From Pseudoalteromonas sp. S2755 (GTDB lineage Bacteria > Pseudomonadota > Gammaproteobacteria > Enterobacterales > Alteromonadaceae), in NCBI RefSeq assembly GCF_005886535.1, contig NZ_PNDS01000042.1:1-64000 (forward strand): DNA of 64,000 bases, given 5' to 3'. A program made the position numbers and the translations under genes. The notes beneath the pieces are model-generated. The model was not told the DNA's origin. It made no database searches and saw only the letters and a program-made list of their open reading frames with translations. Shown here piece by piece: positions 38,074-50,051 of the stretch. Within the stretch, counting starts at the first letter, position 1; the number at the start of each line of letters is the position of its first letter.

Positions 38074-40692
38074 GTGGCATTACCGAACAAAGTGAAGACG
38101 CTTCTCGACGAAGCACAAGAACTTACCGATTACCGTGATTGTCTTGCTTTTTTCTACAAATGGCTAAGCAATCAATTTGCCAAGCAACCCGTTAGAAATC
38201 TAATTAACTCTCGAGCCGAATTTATCGACCGATTGTTGATTAAATTGTTTAATGAAACCGGACTGGCGCACCAACCAGACTTATCGTTAATCGCCATTGG
38301 TGGTTATGGTCGTGGTGAACTACACCCGTTCTCTGATATCGATTTTTTGGTGCTGACTAAATCCGTTCCCTGTGAAGAAGTGACCAGCTGTTTAGAGCGT
38401 TTTGTCACTTATTTATGGGATTTAGGTCTAGATATAGGTCACAGCGTAAGAACCCATGAACAAGTCCTAGAACAAAAACAAAATGACGTTCACTTTGCCA
38501 CAAGTCTGCTAGAAAGCCGCCTAATTTGTGGTAACCACATTGAGTATGAACACCTCAAACGACATATCGTTGAAACCCCAATTTGGCAATCTAGTGACTT
38601 TTTTATCGCCAAGGTCAACGAGCAGAATATTCGCCATAAAAAATGCCACGGTACCGCCTATAACCTTGAGCCTAATATTAAAGAAAACCCCGGTGGCCTT
38701 CGCGATCTGCAAACCATTTTTTGGGTCGCTAAAAAGCACTTTCGCGCTGAAACTTTGGAAGAGTTGATCAATCACGGTTATTTGACCCATGAAGAATATC
38801 AAGAGCTGTTAGAGTGCATCGAAAACCTGTGGAACATTCGCTTTGCGCTACACCTGGCTGCTGGTCGCAGTGAGAACCGTTTACTGTTTGACCATCAACC
38901 ACATGCCGCTGAGCTCCTCGGTTTTGGCTCTGAGGGTAAAGCCTCAGTCGAGCGCATGATGAAACGCTTATTTAGGATCATGAGCCGAGTGCGCGAAATG
39001 AACCAGATGCTACTTTCCTATTTCGAACAAAGCATTCTTCCCGAGCAGTTGGAACAAGAAGCCGTGCCACTCGACAGAAACTTTGAGCGTATTGGCAATA
39101 AAATTCGCGTTAAAAATCCTTCGGTCTTTTTTCGTCGAGAGAATTTGTTTGTCCTCTTTGAGCATATTGCGGACAACCCTAAAATCACTCACATTGACCC
39201 AAGTACCATCCGTACCATGCGCCAAGTAAGACGCCGTTTATTAGGTGATCTACAAGATTACGCAGGCTGTCGTGATGCTTTTTTAAGGTTATTGAAACAC
39301 CCCAACGGCATGGGTCGAGCGTTTACGCTGATGCACAAACACGGGATCATCGCCGCCTATTTACCGCAGTGGCGTAATATTTTTGGCCAAATGCAGTTCG
39401 ACCTATTTCACGCTTATACAGTGGATGAACATACCCATAAGCTCATCAATAACATCTACCGCTATTTCGATAAAGAGCATATTAGCGAGTTCCCTATTTG
39501 TTCTGAGATTGTTGCCCGCATGGATAAGCCAGAACTACTTTACTTAGCTGGGATCTTTCACGATATTGCCAAAGGTCGAGGTGGCGACCATTCCGAGCTT
39601 GGCGCAGTTGACGCCATGGCATTTACCAAAATGCACGGCTTTACGTCGTCGGATGCGAAGCTTGTCGCATGGCTGGTGCAAAATCACCTCCTGATGTCTG
39701 TTACAGCCCAGCGTAAAGATATTAACGACCCCGATGTTATTGCTGAATTTGCACAAAAAGTGAAAAACGAACGTCAGCTAGATTATCTCTATTGCTTAAC
39801 GGTTGCCGACATTCGTGCCACCAACGACAACCTTTGGAACGACTGGAAAAATACCCTCTTACGCGAGCTGTATCTGCATACTCAGCGGGCATTGCGCTTG
39901 GGTCTTGAAAACCCAATGGATATGCGCGATCAGATCCGTGATAAGAAACGCCAAGCCAAGCAACGGCTGATTAATTTGGGCTACTTCGAAGAGTGCATTG
40001 ACCTTATTTGGTCACGCTTTAAGGCTAACTATTTTACCGCTTTTAGTGAACAGCAGATCTCTTGGCATACTGAGCATCTATTAAAGTCTGATGACTTAAG
40101 TCAGCCAAGCGTGATCGTCTCTGACAAGCCTATGCATGGCGGGACGCAAGTATTCGTATACAGTCCTTATGAATCGGCACTATTCGCCAAACTAGTCAGC
40201 GTAATTGGTTCTAAAAAAGCACAGATCCAGCATGCTCAGGTCATGACCACAAAAGATGGTTATGTTGTCTTTAGTTTTGTTATCCTAGAAGTGAATGGCG
40301 ATCCGCTCAGCACCAGTCGTGCAGCGGGGATCAGAAGAGGTTTAGAGACGCTCCTAAAAGATCCTAAAAAGAAAATCAGAGTAAAAAAGAATCGCTCACA
40401 GAAGTTTAAAGATTTTAATATTAGGCCAAAAATTATCTTACGCCCTCATGCTAGAGCAAACCGTAGCCTTATTGAAATTCAGGCCATTGATATTCCGGGG
40501 TTGCTGACTAAAATTGCTGAGGTATTTCAGGCCTATTCACTACATATTCATGCCGCGCGCATTACAACCGTCGGCGAACGCGCAGAAGACTTTTTCGTCG
40601 TCTCAAACAAAGATTACAAGGCACTAGATGAAGTCCAAAAAGCCGAGCTTCACCGTGCCCTACTCAAGAAATTAAATGCTGAAACAGATTAA
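38074..40692 (+). CDS. glnD: [Protein-PII] uridylyltransferase/uridylyl-removing enzyme
   Basis: An 872-residue nitrogen sensor that uridylylates PII when glutamine is low and removes UMP when it is high. An N-terminal nucleotidyltransferase domain has G76-G-Y-G-R and the metal aspartates in SDIDFLVL (D88, D90). A central HD hydrolase domain carries [16 protein letters not shown] (near 495), and two ACT domains (about 690-770 and 800-872) bind glutamine. The start is GTG, preceded by AGGA; an ATG 17 bp upstream is out of frame. dapD follows by 10 bp. Confidence 0.96.
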   Translation: MALPNKVKTLLDEAQELTDYRDCLAFFYKWLSNQFAKQPVRNLINSRAEFIDRLLIKLFNETGLAHQPDLSLIAIGGYGRGELHPFSDIDFLVLTKSVPCEEVTSCLERFVTYLWDLGLDIGHSVRTHEQVLEQKQNDVHFATSLLESRLICGNHIEYEHLKRHIVETPIWQSSDFFIAKVNEQNIRHKKCHGTAYNLEPNIKENPGGLRDLQTIFWVAKKHFRAETLEELINHGYLTHEEYQELLECIENLWNIRFALHLAAGRSENRLLFDHQPHAAELLGFGSEGKASVERMMKRLFRIMSRVREMNQMLLSYFEQSILPEQLEQEAVPLDRNFERIGNKIRVKNPSVFFRRENLFVLFEHIADNPKITHIDPSTIRTMRQVRRRLLGDLQDYAGCRDAFLRLLKHPNGMGRAFTLMHKHGIIAAYLPQWRNIFGQMQFDLFHAYTVDEHTHKLINNIYRYFDKEHISEFPICSEIVARMDKPELLYLAGIFHDIAKGRGGDHSELGAVDAMAFTKMHGFTSSDAKLVAWLVQNHLLMSVTAQRKDINDPDVIAEFAQKVKNERQLDYLYCLTVADIRATNDNLWNDWKNTLLRELYLHTQRALRLGLENPMDMRDQIRDKKRQAKQRLINLGYFEECIDLIWSRFKANYFTAFSEQQISWHTEHLLKSDDLSQPSVIVSDKPMHGGTQVFVYSPYESALFAKLVSVIGSKKAQIQHAQVMTTKDGYVVFSFVILEVNGDPLSTSRAAGIRRGLETLLKDPKKKIRVKKNRSQKFKDFNIRPKIILRPHARANRSLIEIQAIDIPGLLTKIAEVFQAYSLHIHAARITTVGERAEDFFVVSNKDYKALDEVQKAELHRALLKKLNAETD

Positions 40693-40702
40693 CGAGGAAT
40701 TT

Positions 40703-41530
40703 ATGTCTGATTTAAAAACGACTATTGAAACCGCATGGGAAAATCGCGATACCATCACCCCAACCACGGTATCAGACGAAGTAAAACAAGCGATTGTCAA
40801 CGCGTTAGAAATGCTAGATTCAGGTGCGGCGCGTGTTGCGGAAAAAATTAGCGGTGAGTGGGTTGTACATCAATGGTTGAAAAAGGCGGTGCTGCTGTCT
40901 TTTAGAATTCGTGACAACCAACCAATGAGCGATGGCGTTAACCAGTTTTATGACAAAGTACCATTAAAATTCTCAGACTACACACCAGAGCAATTCCAAC
41001 AAGGTGGTATGCGCGTGGTACCAAACGCGGTAGCACGTCAGGGCAGCTTTGTCGGTAAGAACGTGGTACTTATGCCGTCTTACGTTAATATCGGTGCATA
41101 TGTTGATGAAGGTACTATGGTAGACACTTGGGCAACCGTAGGCTCGTGTGCACAGATCGGTAAAAACGTACACCTATCTGGGGGGGTGGGCATTGGTGGC
41201 GTATTAGAGCCGTTACAAGCCAATCCAACGATTATTGAAGATAACTGTTTCATCGGCGCGCGTTCTGAAATTGTCGAAGGTGTGATTGTTGAAGAAGGTG
41301 CGGTCATCTCCATGGGTGTCTATATTTCACAAAGCACTCGTATTTATGACCGTGAAACTGGTGAAATCCATTATGGTCGTGTGCCAGCCGGTGCTGTGGT
41401 AGTGCCAGGTTCACTCCCAAGTAAAGATGGATCTCATAGCCTGTATGCAGCAATTATTGTGAAAAAAGTAGATCAGCAAACTCGCGAAAAAGTTGGGATC
41501 AATGCACTACTTCGCTCACTAGACGACTAA
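40703..41530 (+). CDS. dapD: 2,3,4,5-tetrahydropyridine-2,6-dicarboxylate N-succinyltransferase
   Basis: A 275-residue left-handed beta-helix enzyme of the succinylase branch of lysine and diaminopimelate synthesis. It transfers succinyl from succinyl-CoA to tetrahydrodipicolinate. Hexapeptide repeats run from about residue 105 to 235 ([20 protein letters not shown] and so on), and the family segment [20 protein letters not shown] is present. The ATG at 40703 has GAGGA upstream and follows the glnD stop by 10 bp; the longer frame would overlap glnD. The map-glnD-dapD order matches E. coli, where map-glnD-dapD also cluster next to rpsB. Confidence 0.97.
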   Translation: MSDLKTTIETAWENRDTITPTTVSDEVKQAIVNALEMLDSGAARVAEKISGEWVVHQWLKKAVLLSFRIRDNQPMSDGVNQFYDKVPLKFSDYTPEQFQQGGMRVVPNAVARQGSFVGKNVVLMPSYVNIGAYVDEGTMVDTWATVGSCAQIGKNVHLSGGVGIGGVLEPLQANPTIIEDNCFIGARSEIVEGVIVEEGAVISMGVYISQSTRIYDRETGEIHYGRVPAGAVVVPGSLPSKDGSHSLYAAIIVKKVDQQTREKVGINALLRSLDD

Positions 41531-41547
41531 TTGTCACGACGGTTTCG

Positions 41548-41574
41548 AAAAGGGAGCTTTCTGCTCCCTTTTTC
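41548..41574 (+). terminator. Terminator after dapD
   Basis: AAAAGGGAGC and GCTCCCTTTTT form a perfect stem with a 5-nt loop and a T-run. It also sits just beyond the convergent TonB receptor stop. Confidence 0.88.
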
Positions 41575-41579
41575 ATGTA

Positions 41580-43634
41580 TTACCAGCGGTAGTCCAATGA
41601 CACTAGAATGTTTCTTGGTCTTCCTGGAAAGTACCTTTCACCACTAAATGAAGTGTAATCGGCACGCTCAGCGTAGCGCTCGTCGGTTAGGTTTTTCACT
41701 CTCATCGTCAACGCCAAATGCGGATTTACCTGCCACTTTCCTCGTAAGCTCAGTACATCGTGACCAGAATAACGATGAAGATTTTCGGGGTCAGTAAAAT
41801 ACTCTCCTACATGATGCCAAGCTAAAGACCAACTGAGGTTATCTAGTGCTTGCCAGTGTAATTGGGCGTTAAAGACGTTCCTTGGTGCTGAATCTAGATC
41901 GTTGCCATTAATATTGATACCACTAAGAATATTATCTTGTTCATAGGTATGCTTAGCATGGGTTGCGGCGAGATCTAGTTGCCAATGTGCTGAGAATGAA
42001 TAACTCAGCTCCAACTCCACACCTCGGTGCCTTGAGCGACCATCGTTGATATAGAAAAAGTCACTATCTCGGAAGATTAAGTTTTCTTTTTTCATATCAT
42101 AAATCGCGATCTGATAACCAAGACTATCTGCTCTCCCCTTTAGTCCAAGCTCGATATTATCCGCCTTTTCCTCCTCTAGCGAGGCTTTTAACTGCTCTCG
42201 CTGCAATTGGTAAAGCTCAGCAGTTTGTGGCGCACGATAACCTTGAGACACGTTAGCATAGGCAATATGTCGCTCAGTGAACGCATAGCTTAGGCCAAAT
42301 TTTGGTGAAAAATAAGCAAAGCTATCTTTGCCACTGGCTGGGCGACTATAACGGCATCCTCCCATTGCACACACCGAACCATCTTCTTTGGTACGCCCAG
42401 TAGGCAAAAAGTTGCGATAATCGTATTTCATTGACTCAAAACGACCGCCCAGTTCGACTAACCAGTTACCTTGTCGCCAACTGAGATTTGCAAAAGGCGC
42501 GAGTTGTATCGCATCTACTTCATAGTCGTAATGCTTTCCTGTGGGAATAGTTGAACGCAAAAATGCAGAGCCTTCAGTCGGCGTAGGCTGATACTGCAAC
42601 ATCTCGCCTTGGGTATACTCCGTATCCATTCCCCAATCTAGTTGTATTGAGTCACTGAATTCAGTGTGTATAAGCGTTTGCAGCCCCACACCAGTTTGAC
42701 CATCTTCTTCAAACGGCTTACCCGGCAAGAAATGCTTAACAAATTCCATCTCTTGCCAGCGAACATAAGGTTTTATCAGCACGGTGTTGCTATCGTCAAA
42801 GTACCCGGTTATTTCTATCCAAGCTCTAAATGACTCCGCCTTTCTAAATGCTTCAGGGTTTTCGTTTTGCTTCGCCAATTGCTTATTTTTATAACTATCC
42901 ACTCCTGTTACATAACCCGCAGTGTGCTGATCTAGGTGGGTGTATGTCATTCCAGATACGACATCAATCTTCTCACCTTCATATTGGTGTTTGACGCTCA
43001 ACTTTTGTTGCTCAACGCTTTCATCGTCACGATAACCCGTATCTTTTGTAAGGGTTAACGCGGCGCCCAAGCCAAGGGCTTTATCGCCAGCTTGTATCCG
43101 AGTTCGACTATAACCATAGGAGCCGATATCTAGTGCAACCCTAGGTGCTTTTTGAATATTATTTGAAGTGATCACATTAACTACTCCGTGCACCGCATTA
43201 GAGCCATACAACACGCTATTTGGCCCTTTTAGCACTTCAATACGCTCTGCAGCTTCATAGTGCGATTCAAATAGTTCATTGATATTACAAAAACCTGCGG
43301 CTCTGAGTGCAATACCATCTTCAGCCATAAAAATGCCGCCACATGCGCCTGCACCAGATAGCACTTGTGAGCGCAATGCAGGTAGATACTCTTGACCATT
43401 ACCATGTTGTATATTTGCACCAGCAACAAGCCTCAACGCTTTTTCGATATGCGTGACGCCTATGTCATCTAACTGAGCTTCTGTGAGCAAAGAGAGGCTT
43501 ACAGGGCGCTCTCCTACCGTCTCAGCTAACCTGGATGCCGTAGTAGTGATGATTTCAAATTCGTTGTTCTCTGTCGCTTCGCTAAGTTGCGGTACAAGGG
43601 CACAACCTACAAAGACCAACACCATTTTTTTCAT
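41580..43634 (-). CDS. TonB-dependent outer-membrane receptor
   Basis: A receptor of about 684 residues that imports a ligand across the outer membrane using TonB energy. A signal peptide covers about 1-21 (MKKMVLVFVGCALVPQ). A TonB-box-like EFEIITTTASR is followed by the plug domain (about 30-150), with ERIEVLKGPNSVLYGSNAVH, and a 22-strand barrel ending in RNILVSLDYRW (terminal aromatic). The plug has a Cys pair (GAGACGG and AAGFCNIN), a feature I recall from a CirA-like subgroup. The ligand is unknown. The ATG at 43634 is chosen because upstream codons would precede the signal peptide. No Fur box was seen upstream. It lies behind the pdxJ terminator. Confidence 0.88.
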   Translation of the reverse strand: MKKMVLVFVGCALVPQLSEATENNEFEIITTTASRLAETVGERPVSLSLLTEAQLDDIGVTHIEKALRLVAGANIQHGNGQEYLPALRSQVLSGAGACGGIFMAEDGIALRAAGFCNINELFESHYEAAERIEVLKGPNSVLYGSNAVHGVVNVITSNNIQKAPRVALDIGSYGYSRTRIQAGDKALGLGAALTLTKDTGYRDDESVEQQKLSVKHQYEGEKIDVVSGMTYTHLDQHTAGYVTGVDSYKNKQLAKQNENPEAFRKAESFRAWIEITGYFDDSNTVLIKPYVRWQEMEFVKHFLPGKPFEEDGQTGVGLQTLIHTEFSDSIQLDWGMDTEYTQGEMLQYQPTPTEGSAFLRSTIPTGKHYDYEVDAIQLAPFANLSWRQGNWLVELGGRFESMKYDYRNFLPTGRTKEDGSVCAMGGCRYSRPASGKDSFAYFSPKFGLSYAFTERHIAYANVSQGYRAPQTAELYQLQREQLKASLEEEKADNIELGLKGRADSLGYQIAIYDMKKENLIFRDSDFFYINDGRSRHRGVELELSYSFSAHWQLDLAATHAKHTYEQDNILSGININGNDLDSAPRNVFNAQLHWQALDNLSWSLAWHHVGEYFTDPENLHRYSGHDVLSLRGKWQVNPHLALTMRVKNLTDERYAERADYTSFSGERYFPGRPRNILVSLDYRW

Positions 43635-43669
43635 TTTGATACCAATTGTATTAACCTGATTACAAGGCA

Positions 43670-43694
43670 AAAAGAAAGGGCTACACAGCCCTTT
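43670..43694 (-). terminator. Terminator after pdxJ
   Basis: On the minus strand, GAAAGGGCT and AGCCCTTTC pair around a 4-nt loop and are followed by TTTTT. It closes the sigma-E operon. Confidence 0.8.
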
Positions 43695-43715
43695 CGTTCT
43701 CTTTACCACTAAGCG

Positions 43716-44450
43716 TTATGCCTGTCTTGCCTCTAACATCAAACGCTTCATATCTCGTACCGCCTTTTCAAGTCCATCAATTGCCGCTCGAGCAACAATA
43801 GCATGACCAATGTTAAGTTCGTAGATTTCTGGCATTTGTGCAATCGGTTTAACATTATGATAATGCAAACCATGGCCTGCATTGACAATAAGACCTAAGC
43901 CATGAGCATACTTAACGCCTTCACGAATGCGTTCAAGTTCAGCGCTCATTTCGGTGTCGCTCTCAGCATCCGCATAAGCACCAGTGTGGATCTCAATGTA
44001 AGGCGCACCGGTTTGCTTTGCAGCATCTAGCTGCTTTTTATCCGCATCGATGAACAAGCTTACTTTGATACCTGCATCAGCTAGACGCTGAGTTGCCGCT
44101 GTGATCCTATCTAGATTACCCGCAACGTCTAAGCCACCTTCCGTCGTTAACTCTTCGCGTTTTTCTGGCACTAGGCAAACATATTCTGGTTTTACTTCGC
44201 AAGCGATGTCGAGCATTTCATCAGTTACTGCGATTTCTAGATTCATACGTGTTTGGATGGTTTTTGCCATCACGTAAACATCGCGATCTTGAATGTGGCG
44301 ACGGTCTTCACGCAAGTGAATCGTAATGCCATCAGCACCTGCGTGCTCAGCTACTGCTGCTGCATGTGCAGGATCTGGATAGCTAGTGCCACGCGCCTGA
44401 CGAAGCGTTGCAATATGGTCTACGTTGACGCCGAGTAAAATATCTTTCAT
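43716..44450 (-). CDS. pdxJ: Pyridoxine 5'-phosphate synthase
   Basis: A 244-residue TIM-barrel enzyme that condenses 1-deoxyxylulose 5-phosphate and 3-amino-2-oxopropyl phosphate to pyridoxine phosphate, for vitamin B6. Family segments are [57 protein letters not shown] and [15 protein letters not shown]. It is the last gene of the rpoE-to-pdxJ run, 85 bp after recO, as is common in gammaproteobacteria. Confidence 0.97.
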   Translation of the reverse strand: MKDILLGVNVDHIATLRQARGTSYPDPAHAAAVAEHAGADGITIHLREDRRHIQDRDVYVMAKTIQTRMNLEIAVTDEMLDIACEVKPEYVCLVPEKREELTTEGGLDVAGNLDRITAATQRLADAGIKVSLFIDADKKQLDAAKQTGAPYIEIHTGAYADAESDTEMSAELERIREGVKYAHGLGLIVNAGHGLHYHNVKPIAQMPEIYELNIGHAIVARAAIDGLEKAVRDMKRLMLEARQA

Positions 44451-44535
44451 CGTTTATCCCTTGATAATATGACGTAGCAAGTGGATTACCCACTTATTAC
44501 TGCGATACCGATTTATAATTTTGATTAAATTGATA

Positions 44536-45228
44536 TTATTTCTTCGAAATAAATAGTTCTCTGCTTTTCAGCCCTTGCTTACCAACTAGCGGTGCCATTA
44601 ACCTACGTGTTAATTGTTTAGCCGCCCTTCTCACGGCAAGGTCTTGGAAATCTTGATTGGCAATAGCCAACAACATGCTGCCCGGTATCGTATCAGGTTC
44701 ACGACCGACTGCAATAAAACCATACTCAGATATATACTTATACGCGGTTTTTGGCTTCACTGGATTACCTTCTGCGTCAAACTCCAGTTCTACACCAAAC
44801 CCAAGTTCACCCAATAATTGCAACTCAAAGCTGCGTAAGATAGGCTCGACATCTTCATCTTGGGCCAAACGCATTAAATGTAACTGATAGAGCGCAAAGA
44901 TCTGCTCTAGCGGTTCGTTAGTTGGTACTACGCGTTGCGTCAGCTCATTGAGATACAAGCCACAATATAACTGCCGCCCAACGAGTTGGACTTGGTTGTC
45001 CGTGGGCTCAAAACGATTTACGTATTTAAAGTCGTATCTGCCTGCATATTGCAGTAAAAGTAATGAAAATGGCCGCAACTGGGCATTATGTTTGAGGGAT
45101 TGCTTGCCCTTTACTCGGGCAAGCATTTTGAGTTGTCCAACGCCTTCGACCAGTACGTCAAGCAGTACCTGAGAATCGCTGTAAGGTCTGCGATGTAACA
45201 GATAGGCTCGTCGAAAGTCGCTATCCAA
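44536..45228 (-). CDS. recO: DNA repair protein RecO
   Basis: A 230-residue RecFOR-pathway protein that helps load RecA onto SSB-coated gaps. An N-terminal OB-fold (about 5-80: AYLLHRRPYSDSQVLLDVLV) is followed by a helical C-terminal domain (YCGLYLNELTQRVVPTNEPL). As in several gammaproteobacteria, there is no four-Cys zinc finger. It starts directly after the era stop with no gap. Confidence 0.95.
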   Translation of the reverse strand: MDSDFRRAYLLHRRPYSDSQVLLDVLVEGVGQLKMLARVKGKQSLKHNAQLRPFSLLLLQYAGRYDFKYVNRFEPTDNQVQLVGRQLYCGLYLNELTQRVVPTNEPLEQIFALYQLHLMRLAQDEDVEPILRSFELQLLGELGFGVELEFDAEGNPVKPKTAYKYISEYGFIAVGREPDTIPGSMLLAIANQDFQDLAVRRAAKQLTRRLMAPLVGKQGLKSRELFISKK

Positions 45229-46128
45229 TCAGTCCTCTCCGTACCCTAAGCTACGAAGAGCACGTTCGTCGTCTGCCCAACCAGATTTCACTTTAACCCA
45301 GCATTCGAGATAGACTTTGTTGTCTAGCATGTTTTCAAGATCTTTACGCGCTTCGCGGCCGATCACTTTAAGCTTTTCGCCTCTGTTGCCTATCACCATG
45401 CGTTTTTGCGATTCGCGCTCAACAAGGATCAACGCGTTTATCTGCCAAACACCGTTGTCTTGCCACTTAAACTGTTCGATCTCTACCGTCACCGAGTACG
45501 GTAGTTCATCGCCCATAAAGCGCATCAGTTTTTCACGCACGATCTCTGCCGCCATAAAACGCATTGAGCGATCGGTAACGTAATCTTCAGGGAAATAGAA
45601 TTCACACGCAGGTAAACGCTTGTGCACTTCTTCTCTGATCATATCAACGTTCTTACCTTGCTTCGCAGAGATAGGTACGATCCCGATAAAATCCCCCTGT
45701 TCACTCAACCACTGAATATGTGGCATCAACAAGTCTTTATCTTTCACCTGATCGGTTTTATTCATCACCACCAAGATAGGACGACCGCTGTCTTTAACTT
45801 TAGCCAGTACCATTTCGTCATCAGGCGTCCAATGTGTCCCTTCTACAACGAAAATAACCAATTCAACGTCGCCGATTGAGCTTGAAGCTGCTCGGTTCAT
45901 TAACCGGTTAATCGCACGCTTTTCTTCAATATGAAGTCCTGGCGTATCAACGTACACCGCTTGATAGTTACCCTCTGTATGGATCCCCATGATGCGGTGA
46001 CGAGTAGTTTGTGGTTTACGCGAGGTAATACTTACCTTTTGCTCAACCAATTTATTTAATAGTGTCGATTTCCCTACGTTAGGTCTACCGACAATGGCAA
46101 TCATGCCGCAATGTGTATCAAGCGTCAT
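45229..46128 (-). CDS. era: GTPase Era
   Basis: A 299-residue ribosome-assembly GTPase that binds the 3' end of 16S rRNA. The G domain has the P-loop G14-RPNVGKST and later VDTPGLH and NKTD. A C-terminal KH domain follows (about 205-299: [20 protein letters not shown]). Its start overlaps rnc by 11 bp and it abuts recO, so translation is probably coupled along rnc-era-recO. Confidence 0.97.
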   Translation of the reverse strand: MTLDTHCGMIAIVGRPNVGKSTLLNKLVEQKVSITSRKPQTTRHRIMGIHTEGNYQAVYVDTPGLHIEEKRAINRLMNRAASSSIGDVELVIFVVEGTHWTPDDEMVLAKVKDSGRPILVVMNKTDQVKDKDLLMPHIQWLSEQGDFIGIVPISAKQGKNVDMIREEVHKRLPACEFYFPEDYVTDRSMRFMAAEIVREKLMRFMGDELPYSVTVEIEQFKWQDNGVWQINALILVERESQKRMVIGNRGEKLKVIGREARKDLENMLDNKVYLECWVKVKSGWADDERALRSLGYGED

Positions 46129-46795
46129 TCTTTAATATCTTAAGCGCTTTTTCGGCAGCTTTTTGCTCAGCTTTACGTCGCGAGCTGCCTACTGAAATTA
46201 TACTTTCCATCCCTTCCACTATACATTCGACCGTGAATGTTTGGTTGTGAGCTTGCCCTTTGGTATCTATTACAGTGTAGCCCGGTAAAGGTAATTTTCG
46301 AGCTTGTAGATACTCCTGCAGCAGCGTCTTCGGGTCTTTTTGATTATGACCAGGTGAAATCGCAGTTAAGCGTGATTCGTACCAACTTAGTACCAAATCT
46401 CTGCACACGTCGATGTCAGAGTCTAAGAACACCGCACCAATTATGGCTTCTACTGCATCTGCGAGCGTTGACTCACGGCGAAAACCGCCGCTCTTTAGCT
46501 CACCTGGACCTAGGCGCAGATAATCACCCAGCGCGAATTCCACACCGAATTCCGCCAGCGTTTGACCACGCACTAACGTTGAGCGCATGCGGCTTAAATC
46601 ACCTTCACGCGCTTTTGGAAACTTGTGATACAAAGCATTTGCAATCACAAAGCTTAAAATAGAGTCGCCCAAAAATTCGAGACGCTCGTTGTGCTGGCCT
46701 TTGTGACTGCGATGCGTCAAAGCCTGCTCAAGCAGCGCCTTATCAGAGAAGTTGTACCCTATTTTATTATAAAGTTCTTCTACGTTTCTTTTCAT
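46118..46795 (-). CDS. rnc: Ribonuclease III
   Basis: A 225-residue dsRNA endonuclease for rRNA and mRNA processing. The RNase III signature is E37-RLEFLGDS45, and the second acidic cluster is in [18 protein letters not shown]-terminal dsRNA-binding domain follows (about 155-222: [20 protein letters not shown]). It starts 2 bp after lepB and overlaps era. In E. coli the message is cut by RNase III itself upstream of rnc; such control is possible here but not shown. Confidence 0.97.
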   Translation of the reverse strand: MKRNVEELYNKIGYNFSDKALLEQALTHRSHKGQHNERLEFLGDSILSFVIANALYHKFPKAREGDLSRMRSTLVRGQTLAEFGVEFALGDYLRLGPGELKSGGFRRESTLADAVEAIIGAVFLDSDIDVCRDLVLSWYESRLTAISPGHNQKDPKTLLQEYLQARKLPLPGYTVIDTKGQAHNQTFTVECIVEGMESIISVGSSRRKAEQKAAEKALKILKNDA

Positions 46796-46797
46796 TT

Positions 46798-47733
46798 TTA
46801 CTGAATACTACCTAGGCGTTCAAAACGAACACCAGTTGGAACCCACCCTGGCAAAATGCTGTCTGGGCCATTATCAAAATCAAAACTTAACCAAATAAAT
46901 ACCGCTCTTCCAACCAAATTTTCATCAGGTACAAAACCCCACATACGGCTATCTTGGCTGTTATTACGGTTATCACCCATCGCAAAATAACTTCCCTCTG
47001 GTACTACCCACTCATCGCGGCGAGTACCTGGTTGTTGATAGTAGCGATCTGTTAACTCTAACACTTCAGGATTAATTAAAATATCATGTTCTACATTTGG
47101 CAAATGCTCTGTTAGACGTACTAACTGCATTGGGCCTTGCGTAAACTCATCACGATTTACAATATCTACATCAATCTTGTTATATTCGCCACATGTCAAC
47201 CCGTTTGCTTCACTCTGCCCGTCTTCACACTTAGGTTTAATGTAAAGCTGACGATTGCGATAAACAATATGGTCGCCCGGTAAACCAACAATACGTTTGA
47301 TGAAATCAATACGCTCGTCTAGCGGAAACTTGAACACCGCAATATCACCGCGTTCTGGAGTGCCCGTTTCGACGATTTTGCTGCGCCACACAGGGTCTTT
47401 AATCCCGTAAGCATATTTTTCCACTAGAATAAAATCGCCATCCAATAAGGTTGGCATCATTGAGCCTGATGGAATTTGAAACGGTTCAAAAATAAACGAA
47501 CGGAAAATCGTGATTGCGGCAATCATAGGAAAAATTGATTTCGCGTTTTCAACAATGGCAGGTTCAGGTGCTATTTCCGCAATGATGTCAGCATCTAACT
47601 GAGTGTCAGACGCACCTTGCGCAATAGCAAGCCTAGCTTGTCTTTTCGGTGCATACACCAAATGATCGATCAACCAAATAAGGCCAGAACCGACCGTGAG
47701 TAGCACCAATAAAATTGAAAAATAACCTGCCAT
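46798..47733 (-). CDS. lepB: Signal peptidase I
   Basis: A 311-residue inner-membrane protease that removes signal peptides. Two hydrophobic segments lie near the N-terminus (about 5-22 and 66-80). The catalytic dyad is Ser91 in [10 protein letters not shown] and Lys146 in [11 protein letters not shown]. The later [11 protein letters not shown] box is the conserved family E motif. It lies 12 bp after lepA, as in E. coli. Confidence 0.97.
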   Translation of the reverse strand: MAGYFSILLVLLTVGSGLIWLIDHLVYAPKRQARLAIAQGASDTQLDADIIAEIAPEPAIVENAKSIFPMIAAITIFRSFIFEPFQIPSGSMMPTLLDGDFILVEKYAYGIKDPVWRSKIVETGTPERGDIAVFKFPLDERIDFIKRIVGLPGDHIVYRNRQLYIKPKCEDGQSEANGLTCGEYNKIDVDIVNRDEFTQGPMQLVRLTEHLPNVEHDILINPEVLELTDRYYQQPGTRRDEWVVPEGSYFAMGDNRNNSQDSRMWGFVPDENLVGRAVFIWLSFDFDNGPDSILPGWVPTGVRFERLGSIQ

Positions 47734-47745
47734 TTGTATTTCCTG

Positions 47746-49533
47746 TTACTTACCTACTTTCAATATTGCTAAGAATGCGTCTTGTGGCACTTCAACGTTA
47801 CCAAGTTGCTTCATACGCTTCTTACCTTCTTTTTGCTTTTGCAGTAGCTTTTTCTTACGGCTCACGTCACCACCATAACATTTTGCGATTACGTTTTTAC
47901 GTAACTGCTTAACTGTACTACGCGCAATAACGTGATTACCAATTGCAGCTTGAATAGCAATATCAAACATTTGGCGAGGGATCAATTCTCGCAGCGCTTC
48001 AGCTAACTGACGGCCACGGGTTTGTGAACCATCGCGGTGAACAATTATTGCAAGCGCATCAACGCGATCGCCATTGATCAGAATATCAACACGCACCATG
48101 TCTGATGCTTCAAAACGCTTGAAGTTGTAGTCAAGTGATGCAAAACCTCGGCTGGTCGACTTCAGCTTATCAAAGAAATCCATCACTACTTCTGACATTG
48201 GCAATTCATAGGTTAACGCTACTTGCTTTCCGTGATAGGTCATCTTGGTTTGCACACCACGTTTTTCAACACACAGCGTAATAACGTTACCTAAATATTC
48301 TTGAGGAACGAGAATATTTGCTTCAACAATTGGTTCGCGAATTTCAATAATGTCGTTTACTGGAGGTAAATCCGATGGATTATCGATTTTCACCACACCG
48401 TGCTTAGTTTCTACTTCATAGATTACCGTTGGTGCCGTGGTAATAAGATCCATATCATATTCACGTTCAAGGCGTTCTTGAATGATCTCCATATGAAGCA
48501 TACCAAGGAAGCCACAACGGAAACCAAAACCCAGTGCCGTCGAGTTTTCAGGCTCGAAGAATAATGATGCATCGTTTAGGCTTAATTTGTTTAGTGCATC
48601 GCGGAAGTTTTCATAATCATCAGATGAAATTGGGAACATTCCCGCATATACCTGAGGCTTTACCTTCTGGAAACCTGGCAAACGGTCTGTTGCGGAATCG
48701 CGAGCCATAGTAATGGTATCACCAACAGGTGCGCCATGAATATCTTTGATACCTGCGATAACAAAACCTACTTCACCCGTTTTCAACACTCCGGTATTGG
48801 TCTGCTTTGGTGTAAAGATACCAACCTTGTCTACTTGGTGAGCTTGCTCTGTAGACATAATCTTGATCTTCTCGCCCGCTCTCAATTCACCGTTTTTAAT
48901 ACGCACCAATGACACTACGCCTTGGTACGGGTCAAACCATGAATCGATAATCAGTGCTTGTAGTGGCGCATTTGGCTCACCTTCTGGCGGTGGAATATCA
49001 CGTACGATCACTTCGAGCACTTCATCAATGCCGATCCCTGTTTTCGCACTACAACGCACCGCTTCTAATGCTTCAATACCGACGATATCTTCAATTTCTT
49101 CTGCTACGCGAAGCGGATCGGCCTGTGGTAAGTCAATTTTGTTCAAAACTGGAATAACTTCCAAGTCCATCTCAAGTGCGGTGTAACAGTTCGCTAGCGT
49201 TTGTGCTTCAACACCTTGACCTGCGTCAACTACTAATAGCGCACCTTCACAAGCGGCTAAAGAGCGCGAAACTTCATAAGTGAAGTCAACGTGTCCTGGA
49301 GTGTCGATAAAGTTTAGCTGGTAGGTTTCACCATCTTTTGCTTGATAGTTAAGCGTTACACTCTGTGCTTTGATGGTAATACCGCGCTCACGTTCGATGT
49401 CCATCGAATCCAGTACCTGCTGCTGCATTTCGCGGTCTGTTAAACCTCCACAAACTTGGATTAAGCGGTCTGATAGCGTCGATTTTCCATGGTCAATGTG
49501 GGCAATAATAGAAAAGTTACGGATATGCTTCAT
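47746..49533 (-). CDS. lepA: Elongation factor 4
   Basis: A 595-residue translational GTPase that acts on stalled or misplaced ribosomes and in 30S assembly. The G1 motif is [12 protein letters not shown] (12-23), followed by DTPGHVDF and [11 protein letters not shown]-like domains II, III and V follow, and a LepA-specific C-terminal domain ends in [20 protein letters not shown]. It is separated from rseC by 59 bp. Confidence 0.97.
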   Translation of the reverse strand: MKHIRNFSIIAHIDHGKSTLSDRLIQVCGGLTDREMQQQVLDSMDIERERGITIKAQSVTLNYQAKDGETYQLNFIDTPGHVDFTYEVSRSLAACEGALLVVDAGQGVEAQTLANCYTALEMDLEVIPVLNKIDLPQADPLRVAEEIEDIVGIEALEAVRCSAKTGIGIDEVLEVIVRDIPPPEGEPNAPLQALIIDSWFDPYQGVVSLVRIKNGELRAGEKIKIMSTEQAHQVDKVGIFTPKQTNTGVLKTGEVGFVIAGIKDIHGAPVGDTITMARDSATDRLPGFQKVKPQVYAGMFPISSDDYENFRDALNKLSLNDASLFFEPENSTALGFGFRCGFLGMLHMEIIQERLEREYDMDLITTAPTVIYEVETKHGVVKIDNPSDLPPVNDIIEIREPIVEANILVPQEYLGNVITLCVEKRGVQTKMTYHGKQVALTYELPMSEVVMDFFDKLKSTSRGFASLDYNFKRFEASDMVRVDILINGDRVDALAIIVHRDGSQTRGRQLAEALRELIPRQMFDIAIQAAIGNHVIARSTVKQLRKNVIAKCYGGDVSRKKKLLQKQKEGKKRMKQLGNVEVPQDAFLAILKVGK

Positions 49534-49592
49534 ATACTGGATTCAATACTTCTGTTAGTCACAAATAGAGATTAAGGGCTCGATTTTACATT

Positions 49593-50051
49593 TTATTTAG
49601 TACAATCACCATCTATTTGCGTTATTGGTAGGCTAATTGGGTAAATTTTTATCACTTTTACCTGATGTTTGAGCTTATCCCCTTGAACTCTGGCGAAAAA
49701 TAAACCTAATGCAGCACTCATAAATGCGAAGAGGATCTGTAAAGGTTCATTAAGACCCAGCACGAGGGCCGCGATAAACATGCCTGCAAAAGCAAAAAGT
49801 AATGGCATCATGTAAACATAAAACGCATGTTTCACCACATTAGAGTCGTCTAATGCCAACTTAATTTTTTGACCAATTTCGACAGGTTCCGTCAAATCTA
49901 CAGGGAATTGTTTTTTGTGGGTGCCAAAGAGTTTGGCGAATACTTGGGAGCCGCATTTGCCGTTACAGCCTTCACAAGCGGGTTTTGGCTGTGCTTCTAA
50001 GTAGACAGTTGCGCCTTTTTTGGCGGCAACTGTCAGAGTTTGTTCTATCAT
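49593..50051 (-). CDS. rseC: SoxR-reducing/sigma-E regulator RseC
   Basis: A 152-residue inner-membrane protein. An N-terminal cysteine cluster (KPACEGCNGKCGSQVF, about 23-38) could hold a metal or redox centre. Two transmembrane helices follow (about 78-95 and 100-118), with a short cytoplasmic tail. RseC is linked to the Rsx/SoxR-reducing system and mildly to sigma-E control in E. coli. Its ATG overlaps the rseB stop by 4 bp. Confidence 0.93.
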   Translation of the reverse strand: MIEQTLTVAAKKGATVYLEAQPKPACEGCNGKCGSQVFAKLFGTHKKQFPVDLTEPVEIGQKIKLALDDSNVVKHAFYVYMMPLLFAFAGMFIAALVLGLNEPLQILFAFMSAALGLFFARVQGDKLKHQVKVIKIYPISLPITQIDGDCTK

